Of a stretch of DNA of 64,000 nt, positions 55,107 through 64,000 are shown in pieces. Under the pieces are notes generated by a model, which did not search any database, had not been told where the DNA came from, and saw nothing but the letters and a program-made list of their open reading frames with translations. A program made the translations under genes and the position numbers. Source of the DNA: JBEVJK01 sp963791325 (lineage in GTDB: Bacteria; Pseudomonadota; Alphaproteobacteria; Rhizobiales; Rhizobiaceae); contig CAWBRU010000023.1 of assembly GCA_963791325.1 (NCBI GenBank), positions 342,190-406,189 of the forward strand. The letters are read 5' to 3'. The first letter of the stretch is position 1, and each line of letters starts with the position of its first letter.

Positions 55107-55347
55107 CCACAGAGCACTTTTTGAGAAAGGTCTGCGAAACGGGGTTTGGGGTGACGAGCTTTGCGAAAGTGCTTGGTCGGTGCTCTGTGGGTGCTCTGTG
55201 GTTGGAAAAGCCCGGATTTCTGCGCTTTCGACCACGAAAACACAGACCACCAGAACAGAGACGATATAAATAGATTCCAATAGAGGATCGGGAACTTCCT
55301 ATAGGGAAATTGGGGTCTTATAGGAAAAGCGCTCTGGGTGCTCTGTG
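55107..55347. repeat. GTGCTCTGTGG repeats
   Basis: The 11-mer GTGCTCTGTGG occurs inverted at 55107-55117, twice head-to-tail at 55180-55190 and 55191-55201, and as a 10/11 match at 55338-55347. The stretch lies just after the VapE remnant, has no clear gene and is partly AT-rich (55260-55330). Such iteron-like arrays beside a VapE/primase-type gene can be replication-initiation sites of the element. Confidence 0.6.
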
Positions 55348-55909
55348 CTCCGTGGTTTGGCCGCCAGGATGAAGGTCTCTCAACGGCGCGTGGCGCGGCC
55401 CTGGGCGCCCCCTATCGACCCGTTACGTCACGCCAGGCGTGTGCCCGTAAGAATCGCTGCAGCCGATCCCGGTGCCGCTCCAGCGCGCGGTCTGGGCCGA
55501 ACTCCACGGCTACTCCCCAGAACAGGCCACCGAGCTGATCGAAGCGGTGCGCAGCCTGGTTGCGTCGAAGCACTATCAGGAGGCGCTGGTCGTCGACCTG
55601 GCCGAGCGCGTCGACGCGACGGCAACGCGACCGGCCCGGTCAGCGATGGCCACCGCGCCTCGGCCGCGCTGGCGCTGTTCGCCCGAGCCCTCAACAAGGC
55701 CAACGGCCAGCCCAGCCCGGCACCGGCAAGGCGGCGGCCGAACTCTGCCGCTACCGCGCCTGAGATCGCCGACCTGTTGATCGCCCGGCAATTGCCGAGC
55801 CTGCCGCCGCAATCGCAGCCGCTGTGGCGGCCGGGAATCGAGCCGCGACGATCTGGCTCGGGCGATACAGAAAGCGATGCTTCAGTGAGTGCCATGGGCT
55901 GGCGATCAA
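55348..55909 (+). other. Decayed coding region, unknown gene
   Basis: Fragments in different frames look coding (LQRAVWAELHGYSPEQATEL, then SKHYQEALVVDLAERV and SDGHRASAALALFARALNKA) and may once have formed one phage gene. I do not recognise the family. Confidence 0.35.
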
Positions 55910-56923
55910 AATGATGAATTCGTCGACTAGGTCGCTGATGAGTTTGCGCGGAGCGGTAGAACCTGCTCTCGAAGAACCGATAAGACAATTCGGCGGCGCC
56001 GATCACCAACGGGTAACTTATGGCGAACACGGCGACCGGCGAAGGCCGGTCACGGTGAGTGCGTCGAGCAACGTTTCGTGCAACATGTAAGCGCCATAAC
56101 TCACCAGCCCGATCCGTTCCAAGCGCGGGAAGCGCCACGGCACCCCAGCGCGGCCGCACAGACGGCGGCGAAGAACCACGTCATTGCCGCGTAGGCGAAT
56201 GGGGCGCGCAGGGCATAGTAGAGGTCACGGTCGATCAGCCTGCCGAGCAGGACCATGACGAGAGAGATAATGGCGATCACCAGCAACTCGCCCGCCAGCC
56301 GAAGGTCAACCTTGCTGTATTTCGCGGCAAAGGCCAGCAAGCAGCCGGCGGCGAAACTGTCAGCCTGGGTCAGCGGCCCGGCGTGGATCAGCCAGCCACG
56401 CCAATCGCCTGGTCCCGGCACGTAGCTTCCCTTAACCCGAAGCGGTAGAGCGGGGCCACGACCAACGTGGCCAACGGCGTGAGGATGAGTAACCCGTCGT
56501 GGCGCCCAGAAAAGCAGTGCGCCATAGACCACGTAGAGACTGCATTTCGACCGGATCGTCCACAAATGGCCGGTCGGCCAACCGCCGCAGCAGAGATAGT
56601 GACCACCGAACATGCCAGCGAGGTTGTTGGTGAAGGTGAGCAGTCCGAGCACCGCGCGCCAGTCGGCGGTACCACCGACGACTATGAGGCCGATCAGGAT
56701 GTAAGCCCAGTAGATCGGCGCGATGCGGCGCAGACGCGGATACCGAATTGGCCGAACGCCGAGGGGCCCGGTCGGGGCGAGTACCGAAGTCGTCACGACA
56801 TACCCGGAAATAACGAGAACAGCCACACCCCCGATCCAGCCAATGGCGAATATCCCGGCATGGCAGGCAACCACGGCCGTGGTCGGCTATGGCGCGGAGC
56901 CCGTCGATGTTGCCGGCACGCAT
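55910..56923 (-). pseudogene. Acyltransferase 3 (OafA/YrhL-like), frameshifted
   Basis: On the minus strand, from MRAGNIDGLRAIA at 56923, pieces in several frames give VLVISGYVVTTSVLAPTGPL, LRRIAPIYWAYILIGLIVVG, LLTFTNNLAGMFGGHYL and the end LVSYGAYMLHETLLDAL with ELSYRFFESRFYR. This is a multi-span O-acyltransferase, a class often carried by phages to modify host surface polysaccharide. At least four frame changes. It reads opposite to the rest of the element. Confidence 0.8.
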
Positions 56924-57581
56924 TTGGATCTGGCGTGTGATGTTTTCCCTGTTTGGGATCGGTCGCCTTTGGCCGAATTGAAACGCTCAGTCGGTTGAAT
57001 TCGTCTTCCTGTCCGATGCTGTGCTCGTCGCCACCCGAGGTGCTGCGAGGGCGGCCAGGCAGCTTGCCACTCAGGTTTTGCTGGTCGCGGCCAGCACCGG
57101 CTACGATCTCTTTGACCAGCTGCCACGATGCCGTGGGCGTCAGCGACCCACTTGGTCCATATGGTAGGCGTGGATCGGGTGAAGCTTGCTCACGACATCC
57201 CAGGTTCATGACGGCTATTGATCGGCCGACAACAGTCCGCTCCGCAAAGCCGCCATGTCAAAGCATACCATTGACTGGGTGGCCTAAGCCTCCTGAAGGA
57301 TGGGACGGCGTTACACCGCGTCTATGGCGTCGCCGAGGTTCAGGTCTGAGCGAATAGGGCGAATGAGAGCCCATGGCCGCCTTTGGCCATCAGGTCTGTC
57401 GCTGCTGCCACGTGGGCGAGGCTCATCACTAACGCGGCTTGCTGACCTTGTCCGATGTCGCGACCTTGCCCGCCCGGCGACCGGCTTTCGTCGCGTCCGG
57501 CTCGGCCTGCGATTGGCCACCGTGAAATAGCTTAGCCTGAGCCACTTGTAAAAGGATGAAACGTTCGTTATATGCAGATCC
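56924..57581. other. No gene recognised
   Basis: No convincing frame on either strand between the acyltransferase remnant and the serine recombinase remnant. Confidence 0.4.
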
Positions 57582-58257
57582 ATGAAACACGCAATCGCCT
57601 ATATCCGCCTGTCCAAGGACGGCCGCAGCAATCTCGGTCTCGATGCGCAGCTCGAGGCGATCACCGGCTTCTGCGAAGTCGAGGGCTTCAACCTGGTCGA
57701 CATCTTCGAGGAGATCGAGACAGGCAAGGGTGCTGATGCGCTTGAGCGCCGGCCGCAGCTGAAGGCCGCGCTCGACGCCGCCCGCCTTTACGGCGCGCCG
57801 GTGATCGTCGCCAAGCTCGACGGCTCAGCCGCGATGTCGCGTTCATCTCCTCATTGATGGCGCAGAAGGTCGCCTTCGTCGTCGCCGCGCTCGGCCTGGA
57901 TGTCGATCCGTTCATGCTTCACATCTACGCCGCCTTCGCCGAGAAGGAGCGCAACGTCATCTCCGAGCGCACGAAGGCGGCGCTCGCGGTGCGCAAGGCG
58001 CAGGGCGTGAGGCTTGGCCGGCCTAAGGGCGTGCCGGCGTTCGCCACCGAGGCAGATCGCGCCAAGGCGCATGCTGTGATCCAGGCTAAGGCCGACGCCC
58101 ACGCCGGCCGTCTGAGCGGTGTGCTCGACAAGCTGGCGGCGGAAGGCATCGTCTCTGCCAACGCCATTGCCAACGCGCTCAACCAGCGACAGGTCAGACC
58201 GCGCGTGGCGGCCGCTGGACGGCCAAAACGGTGCTGATTCTCAAAGCGCGGCTGTAG
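57582..58257 (+). pseudogene. Serine recombinase (resolvase family), two frameshifts
   Basis: MKHAIAYIRLSKDGRSNLGL contains the catalytic serine (RLS). It continues to VIVAKLDG, where one C is lost (KLDRLSRDV expected, near 57822), then resumes MAQKVAFVVAALGLDVDPFM and AEKERNVISERTKAALAVRK with the HTH-side GVRLGRPKG. A second shift near 58205 leads into GGRWTAKTVL and the stop at 58257. Adding two bases gives 225 residues, the normal size. Confidence 0.85.
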
Positions 58258-58424
58258 GCCAGGACTTTTGGCTTGCCATGTCGCTCGCCCACACGTGACA
58301 GGAGCACTCCCGTCAACAAGCCCGAATCGCGTGCAGCCGATGACGGGGGATAGACTTCTATCCGCAATTCGCGCAGGACGCGTTCTTCTCGATTCGCGCC
58401 CCGGCCATTTGCCGAGCAATACCC

Positions 58425-58731
58425 TTCGAAGGACCCTGCCAGGCTTCCACCCCTTTGCCTTCGCCGCCGCAATGCGCGCCACCATCGCGTCGTATTCGCG
58501 TTCGACGAGTGGCAGGCTTCGTCACGCGTTTCGACCGTCCCGTCGCCGAGCCGGACCATTCGATGCGGCAGTCATCGTCCAGTACCAGCCGCCCGCGCTG
58601 ATGCTGGCCAGCCGGTGCACCCGGCCGATCTTCACCTCACCATCGAAGGCGGTGTAGTCCTCCGGCACGTCGGTCCATTTGGGGTGTGTTGCTTTCGTGT
58701 GGGCGCGTACAGCGCCGGCCGAACCAGGCAC
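58425..58731 (-). pseudogene. Small phage/rhizobial hypothetical protein, frameshifted
   Basis: Minus-strand pieces YTAFDGEVKIGRVHRLASIS and GGWYWTMTAASNGPA, followed in other frames by VETRDEA and MVARIAAAKAKGWKP, resemble a small conserved protein of unknown function in rhizobial prophages. Broken by at least two frameshifts. Confidence 0.55.
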
Positions 58732-60741
58732 GGATCAGGTGTAGCACATCATCGCCGGCCCCCGCCCAAGCTGCTAGAGCTTGTCGATTAGGCCCTTCTC
58801 CTCGAGCTCGCTCTCGAGAGCTCCGAGGTCTTGGGCGAAGAGCTCCACGAACTCTGGAGCCGGTGAGCCGCCTCGGCGATCTCCGCCAGCGCTTGCGCTG
58901 GTGGAGATTTGCCCTTGCTGCGATGAGGTCCCAGAGCATCAGCCGCGCGGCCTCCCCTGGCGTCCAGGCGCTCGGCCCGGGACGCTACTATTTTGGGATC
59001 GGCCCGCTGCGGCCAGGTGCGTTGACCAGGCATGGCTGGTTTTCTTGGCCGTTTAGTTTCTGCGAGTGAGTAGGCAACGCATACCTTGCTCCTAGTTGGC
59101 GGGCAGGTTTCAGGCCCCGTCCTGTACGTGTGTGTTTCGACTGACAGATGGGTCGCTGGCGCGCGCGCTGCTTGATGCTTGGTTGCCAATTTTTTGCCTG
59201 CAACCGCGGCACCCTTCCTCGATTTCAGTTCGAAAGCCCTTCTTTTCGACACTAGCCCAACAGCAGGCTTTCCGCGCCGCCATCGCCTCGCCCTGGTCGG
59301 TGCGCGGGAACAGATGCCGACAGGTGTCTTAGCGTGATGGTGCAGGAAGGCGGCCGGAGCGCATCTCCTGCTTGGCATAAGCGGAATTATCGCGAGCTGT
59401 GCGCGACAGTGCTGCACGGCGGGACTGGAGCGTGTCGTCGGCCGACGAATCGCCTGGAGCACCGCCTGGAAGGGGCGCGGCCGGGGGCGGCTGACCCGAT
59501 GGCGGGGCGGCCGGCCTGATGTGGTGGCGTGATGCCGTTCCTCCTCGTCTTCATCGGTATCGTCGCGACCCTGATCGGTTCGCTGCGGCCGCTGCTGAGA
59601 CCGCGTACTGGGTGACGCCGGCAGCGCCATCCAGGCCGGCTATAGAAAATCTCTTTGTAACGCTCGTCGGATTTGTCGTCTGGGCGTGGCCGGTCCTGAA
59701 ATGGGGGATTCTTCTGGATCGTCGCCGTCTGGGCAGTCAAGTATTGGTTCGGACAAACTGGTGCGCGCTGCGGTGCGCATTGCCCACGAAGAGACCGCCA
59801 AGATCAAAGCCGAGGCGTCTCGACGAATCGGCGGGGCCATCCAAATATCGCCGCGTCCAATCGCACTTCATTCTCCTTTTCGGGGGGGCCGCTTTGGTTT
59901 CCAAGGCGGCGTTTTTGCTGCCGCTGCTGGTAAGCCAGGCAGGACGCTTTGGATGACGCCGCTCAACACTACATGGCGCCGGCCGACCAGGCAGCGTTTC
60001 GGACGGTTGCGCGCAGTATCGGAATTTCCTGCCGCTGGAGAAGGCGGAACGGCCCGGCCGGACCCCAGCCAAGGCACCGGCGAGATCACGCCGGGGGCCT
60101 TGCAAGCTGGCGTCAAGGCAACCCAAGGCGGGCGCTCCCGCGCCACCGGCCGCGACGATTTTCAGGATCTCGCCGACCCTGCTGAAGTCGTCATGCAGAA
60201 AGCCAAGAGTTCCGGCAACCGCTGAGCGCCAGGGCGCCGAACTATTGGCCGGCATGAAGGCGGCAACCGGCGGCGCAGCTGCCGCGACGGGAGCCGCCGC
60301 CTTGGGCCTGACTAACGCTGCGGGCTGCACCACGGTTGGCGGGCTCGGCGCGATGTCAGCAGCGGCGCTGCCGGCGCGCTGGTGATGCCTTTATCCGTTT
60401 TAGCGCCGGCCAAGCGATCCTGGCGCGGCAACTTCCACGCATTGATAAAAACCGACAAATCCTGGCGTGCTGGCCGCTGCACGGGCGGAGAATTTACGCG
60501 ACCGCGCGGACCAGAGAGGACAGTAGGCCGCCGGGCAAGCACAGCCTTCGTCTCTTAGTTCTCTATCCAAATCGGCCGGCACCGGCCCCAGGACGCGTGT
60601 TCGCCTCGGCAGGCCCCTTCTTGCCCGAAATAGCTGCGCGCACGTCCACCAGGCGCCCAGCCGGCTATATGGCCAGCGGGCTTACATCTGTTCGCCGCGC
60701 CTAGCGATGCAGCAGGCTAATCAGCAATGGCTTCGACGGGA
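58732..60741. other. Degenerate phage region without an assignable gene
   Basis: About 2 kb where fragments change frame too often to rebuild genes. A possible membrane peptide lies at 59532 (MPFLLVFIGIVATLIGSL), another hydrophobic piece in a neighbouring frame (LFVTLVGFVVWAWPVLKWGI), and an Ala/Gly-rich segment at about 60254. Hydrophobic short proteins here could be former holin-type genes, but I cannot support that. Confidence 0.4.
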
Positions 60742-61173
60742 TTATGCGATACCTGGAGCAGGCTCGTTCAAGACCTGAGTGTTGACACCGGCGTCAGCCA
60801 AGTCGCGAAAGTGCGCCAGCACGGCGTCGGCCGCCTCTTCGCTGAAGATGCCGTACTCATCAGGCTGGAAGCCAAGCTTGGCCGCCACCTCTTCAAGGCC
60901 GGTGATGGCCATTTCGGTGGCTTGCTCTTCGATCTGTTCAGGGGTTAGGCGCTCGCGGAGCCCATGGAGAAGTGTAAAGTCGACCGTCAGCGTCGGCAGA
61001 TCGCGGAAGCCCATCGGGTGCGGCTTGACCGTATGTGCCCGGTGGATGCCGGTCGGCATCTCGTGGTGCACGGCCAGCCAGGCGGCGGCATACTCAACGA
61101 CGACATGGCTCCTGCAGCGCGCGCTTCCGGCCGACGGTACGGGTCGTCGCGCTTGACGTAGGGTATTGCCCAT
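60742..61173 (-). CDS. Hypothetical phage-type protein
   Basis: A 143-residue frame from ATG 61173. The C-terminal two thirds look like a real folded protein (FTLLHGLRERLTPEQIEEQA, ITGLEEVAAKLGFQPDEYGI, AADAVLAHFRDLADAGVNTQ), while the N-terminal 30 residues are arginine/serine-rich and may be out of frame. Function unknown. Confidence 0.5.
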   Translation of the reverse strand: MGNTLRQARRPVPSAGSARCRSHVVVEYAAAWLAVHHEMPTGIHRAHTVKPHPMGFRDLPTLTVDFTLLHGLRERLTPEQIEEQATEMAITGLEEVAAKLGFQPDEYGIFSEEAADAVLAHFRDLADAGVNTQVLNEPAPGIA

Positions 61174-61378
61174 TCCCCAAATCCGGCGCCGCTGCGCCGA
61201 TTTGTCTTGGATGGACGATCTGAACCCCACAGTTGGACCTGATAATGTACCACAAGGACACGCTCACTACAGCCCCGCCAGGCAGGGCACGAGCCTGGTC
61301 GGCCTGTTGAAGGACAGGACATCATGCGCGCCACGCGACACACCGCACGCTCAGCGAGCCAGTGGGAGGGCGTGCGCC

Positions 61379-61615
61379 GTGCTTGATTGGGGGACCATAC
61401 GGCCCGCAACCGTCGGTGCGGTAGCCTATCGCGGCCGGATGGTGCGCCGCGACGGTGAGCGCCACGCGACCTACCAGCCGGAGAACCACGAGTGGCGGGA
61501 CTGGCTCTGCGACGACGACGAACTGGGCAACCTGGTTGGCAAGGACCCGATGACGTTGTCGCTCGACGTTTTAACGGCTGCTGGCCATCCGCAGACTGCC
61601 GTAGAAGCGTTCTGA
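61379..61615 (+). CDS. Small hypothetical phage-type protein
   Basis: A 78-residue protein from GTG 61379 (LDWGTIRPATVGAVAYRGRM, then NHEWRDWLCDDDELGNLVGK and MTLSLDVLTAAGHPQTAVEA). Acidic and compact, with no known domain. Lies upstream of the terminase pair on the same strand. Confidence 0.5.
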   Translation: MLDWGTIRPATVGAVAYRGRMVRRDGERHATYQPENHEWRDWLCDDDELGNLVGKDPMTLSLDVLTAAGHPQTAVEAF

Positions 61616-61945
61616 CGCGCTTGAAGGTGGATGCACGGTGTAGACCACGGCAGAGAGGGTGATGATGGGCTTCTAGGGCTCCAGCCCCAGGATTTCCGAA
61701 CGGCTAACCCAGCTGCGCGAGGTGGTGTGCATGGACTGCTGATCCGAGCCGTCTCTCGAGGTTCGACGCTCGCGATGTACGACTGCCCTGCCTGGCCCTT
61801 CCGCATGGGCCGCAACCCTCACAATCCGGCGCGGGGGCGCAACGCAGGCGTCAATTGGCTCGAGGCGGGAGGGTGGGTGACGGCGCGCCGCCTTCCTGGC
61901 GGTTTCTGCCCGCAACAAATCAGTGTTATCTTGGGTGCCCGCGCC
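61616..61945. other. No gene recognised
   Basis: Short frames only; the gap before the small terminase remnant. Confidence 0.4.
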
Positions 61946-62397
61946 ATGTCGACCAAGCCGAAGCCGGAAAAACTGTCTTCCCGACAGGAGCGCTTCGCGC
62001 AGGCTGTTGCGTCCGGCATGAGCGGCGTGGACGCGGGCCAGGAAGCCGGCTACCAGCAGCAACCCCGAATGCCGCCGCCGTCGGAGCCCACCGTCGGCGA
62101 AGAACGCCCAAGATCGCCGAACGGGGCACGAACTCCAGGCGAAGCATGCCGCGCGCGCCGCCGTCACCGTCGACGGGCAGTACGCCAAATTGGAGGAAGT
62201 CCGGCCGGCAATGCGGTCGAGGACCGCAGCACGGCGCCGCCGTCGCCGCCATCGTCGCCCAGACAAGCTGATGGCCTGATCATCGACAAGGCGCAGATCG
62301 AGGCGGTCGTCCGGCGGCCCGCTCCCGCCCCCGACGTTGCTGGGCGTCATCCTGTCCGAGGACGACTGGCAGCAGCGGCTGTCGCAGCACTGACGCG
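61946..62397 (+). pseudogene. Small terminase subunit, frameshifted
   Basis: ATG 61946 opens MSTKPKPEKLSSRQERFAQA and SGMSGVDAGQEAGY, the N-terminal HTH of a small terminase. After a lost base the sense continues in another frame (NAAAVGAHR, PKIAER) and again elsewhere (GLIIDKAQIEAVV). It lies immediately before the large terminase remnant, the usual order for DNA packaging genes. Confidence 0.75.
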
Positions 62398-63822
62398 ATG
62401 CCCGTCGAAATCGCCGTCACCCCGACCAGGCGGCAGTGGGACTTCATCACCTGCCCCGCCAATATGTGTGCCGTTTGGCGGCGCCAGGGGTGGCGCCAAG
62501 ACCATCGGCAGCCTGCTCGATTTCTGGTACCACGCCATCGAGCACGGCGAGGCCACGCGCGCCCGCCTGATGGTGCGCAAGCAGCGCACCGACCTCAGGG
62601 ACACGATCCTGACCGCGATCCGGCTACGGCTCGGCCGCCGAGTGGCACGAGCACGGCTCCTGGACTTCCAGTTCCCCAACGGCGCCCGGTTGTACGTGCG
62701 CCTACTGGAGCGCGAGACCGATGCCGAGGCCTATCAGGGCTGGTCGCTGACCCGCGTCTACATCGAGGAGGCCGGCCAGTTCACCTCGCTGGCGCCAACC
62801 TGGCGGCTGATGGCGACGCTGCGCAGCTCGGCCGGGGTCAAGTGCAGATGCGGCTGACCTGCAATCCTGGCGGCCCCAGCCATTTCGCGCTGAAATCGTT
62901 CTTTGTCGACAACGGTCCCGGGGTTGCATCGTCCGCGATCCCGAGACCGGCCTGACCCGCTGCTTCATTCCCTCGAAGATCGCCGACAATCCGCATTTGC
63001 TCGCCAACGACCCCAACTATGTCAACCGGCTGATGGCCTCGGGCAGCGCCGAGTTGAGGCGGATGTGGATGGACGGCGACTGGGATGCTCGGCCTCGAAG
63101 GCCAGTTCTTCACCGAATGATCGCGGACCCCAGCACGTTGTCGAGCCGTTCGGCGATCCCTGAGGGCTGGACCAGGGCCCGTGGCCTTGACTGGGGCAGC
63201 GCCAGGCCGTTCGCGGTGCTGTGGGCCGCCGTCGTCCAGGACACGTTTGAGCACGACGGCCGCACCATTCCTCGCGGGGCGCTGGTCATCTATCGCGGAC
63301 TACTGCGGCATGCAGCTGGGCAAGCCCAACGCCGAGGAAGTCGCCCGCGAAATCGTCAAGCGGGAGACCGACCCGGCGACGGGCAAGCGCGAGAAGATCA
63401 ACTACGGCGCCGCCGATCCGGCCTGCTTTGCCGTTATTTCCGGCCCGTGATGGCCGAGACGCTGATGCGTGGTGGCGTCACCTTCCGCCGCGCCGAAGGG
63501 GCAGAACACCAGGGTGTCGAATCCCCAAGAAGATGGGCGGCTGGAGCGAGCTGCGCAGCCGCCTCAAGGGTGACCTCGACGGCCATCCAATGCTGTTTGT
63601 GTTCTCGACCTGCCGCGAGCTGATCAGGACGACGCCGATGATGCTCCACGATCCAAACCATCCAGAGGATCTCGACACGACCTTGAGGATCACCTGGTCG
63701 ATGCGCTTGGCTACCTGGTGATGAGCCGCGCCTATCGTCAGCGCGAGCCGGATGCGGTGCCCGATAGCCGGTCGATCTGGCTCGTTCGCGATGCATTCGG
63801 GCTGGCCGAGGTTAAGGATTAA
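62398..63822 (+). pseudogene. Large terminase subunit, multiple frameshifts
   Basis: Start MPVEIAVTPTRRQWDFITCP. Other frames supply the Walker A-like GGARGGAKT with LLDFWYHAIEHGEATRARLM, VYIEEAGQFTSLAPTW (Walker B), then CNPGGPSHFALKSFF, CFIPSKIADNP, MASGSAELRRMWMDGDWD, the nuclease DWGSARPFAVLW and the C-terminal end SRAYRQREP...AFGLAEVKD. At least five frame changes. The C-terminal half corresponds block by block to the truncated copy at 13542-14389. Confidence 0.88.
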
Positions 63823-63833
63823 ACGCTGTTTTG

Positions 63834-64000
63834 ATGGATCTGCTCGATTGTATGGGACGAGATTGGCGAGCTGCGCGAGCGCGCCGAGCGTCTGCAGCGC
63901 GATCCCGCCGTGACTGCCGGAAATGTCCCCGCAGCCCTCGCCATCGGCCAGCTGATCGAGAACATCGCCGGGCTCGACTGGGATATCCGGGTCGCCGAGG
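63834..64000 (+). pseudogene. Start of a further phage gene, cut by the window edge
   Basis: After an ATG at 63834 the frame shifts; the protein-like reading is WDEIGELRERAERLQRDPAV and IGQLIENIAGLDWDIRVAE up to the window end. It holds the position after the large terminase. Family unknown from this short piece. Confidence 0.45.

Noticed and set aside
55107..55347. CRISPR array
   Set aside because: Repeats are only 11 bases, irregularly spaced and partly inverted or directly abutting, with no spacers of constant length and no cas genes.
58788..59630. 280-codon minus-strand frame
   Set aside because: Low-quality composition (Arg/Pro/Ser-rich), no domain, no ribosome site; sits in degenerate phage DNA.
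49981..64000. Functional prophage
   Set aside because: Nearly all essential genes found here are frameshifted as written.

Overview
The window comes from a GC-rich alphaproteobacterium of the Rhizobiales (Hyphomicrobiales). The main evidence is an lpiA-acvB pair, a rhizobial-type type III secretion (T3S) locus with a separate RhcC1 secretin piece, and a calcium-autocleaving DUF1521 (NopE-like) protein. A Mesorhizobium-like organism is my best guess, but nothing here fixes the genus.

Layout. (1) 1-10.3 kb is an accessory segment, visibly less GC-rich than the middle of the window. It holds a compact cluster: SbnA-like and SbnB-like enzymes that make L-2,3-diaminopropionate (DAP), an arginine:X amidinotransferase, a 1426-residue single-module synthetase with the architecture of epsilon-poly-lysine synthetase (adenylation, thiolation, six membrane spans, acyltransferase-like/beta-helix segments), and an Sfp-type phosphopantetheinyl transferase. 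A convergent S41 peptidase follows. (2) 10.9-19.9 kb is mobile debris: an IS481-family element split by an IS110-family element, a 5'-truncated terminase, a fossil tRNA-Thr 3' end, a few small phage-type genes and a tyrosine integrase beside tRNA-Thr(UGU). (3) 20-39 kb is mostly ordinary chromosome: GFA protein, NAD kinase, DUF2336 protein, MaoC/CitE pair, carbohydrate ABC transporter, HAD phosphatase, lpiA-acvB, TauE/SafE and dusA. (4) 39.1-49.86 kb is the T3S locus: the DUF1521 protein and a needle-like paralogue on the minus strand, then regulator, rhcC1, small needle-like protein, sctD, two small genes, sctV, another small protein, sctI, sctJ, sctK and sctL on the plus strand. sctV carries two single-base insertions and sctK one. 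Only the first few codons of sctN remain before foreign DNA begins. (5) 49.9-64 kb is a decayed prophage or integrative element reading mostly rightwards: integrase, excisionase-like HTH, MT-A70 methyltransferase, VapE, O-acyltransferase, serine recombinase and small and large terminase, almost all frameshifted. Its large terminase is a relative of the truncated copy at 13.5 kb.

How it fits together. The most notable system is the DAP/amidinotransferase/Pls-like cluster. My inference is that it makes a cationic homopolymer of DAP, or of guanidinylated DAP, a combination I do not know as a described pathway. The T3S locus looks structurally complete up to sctL, but it is interrupted in sctN and frameshifted in two genes, so as written it would not work. 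Whether the single-base insertions are real decay or sequencing errors cannot be settled from the sequence alone.
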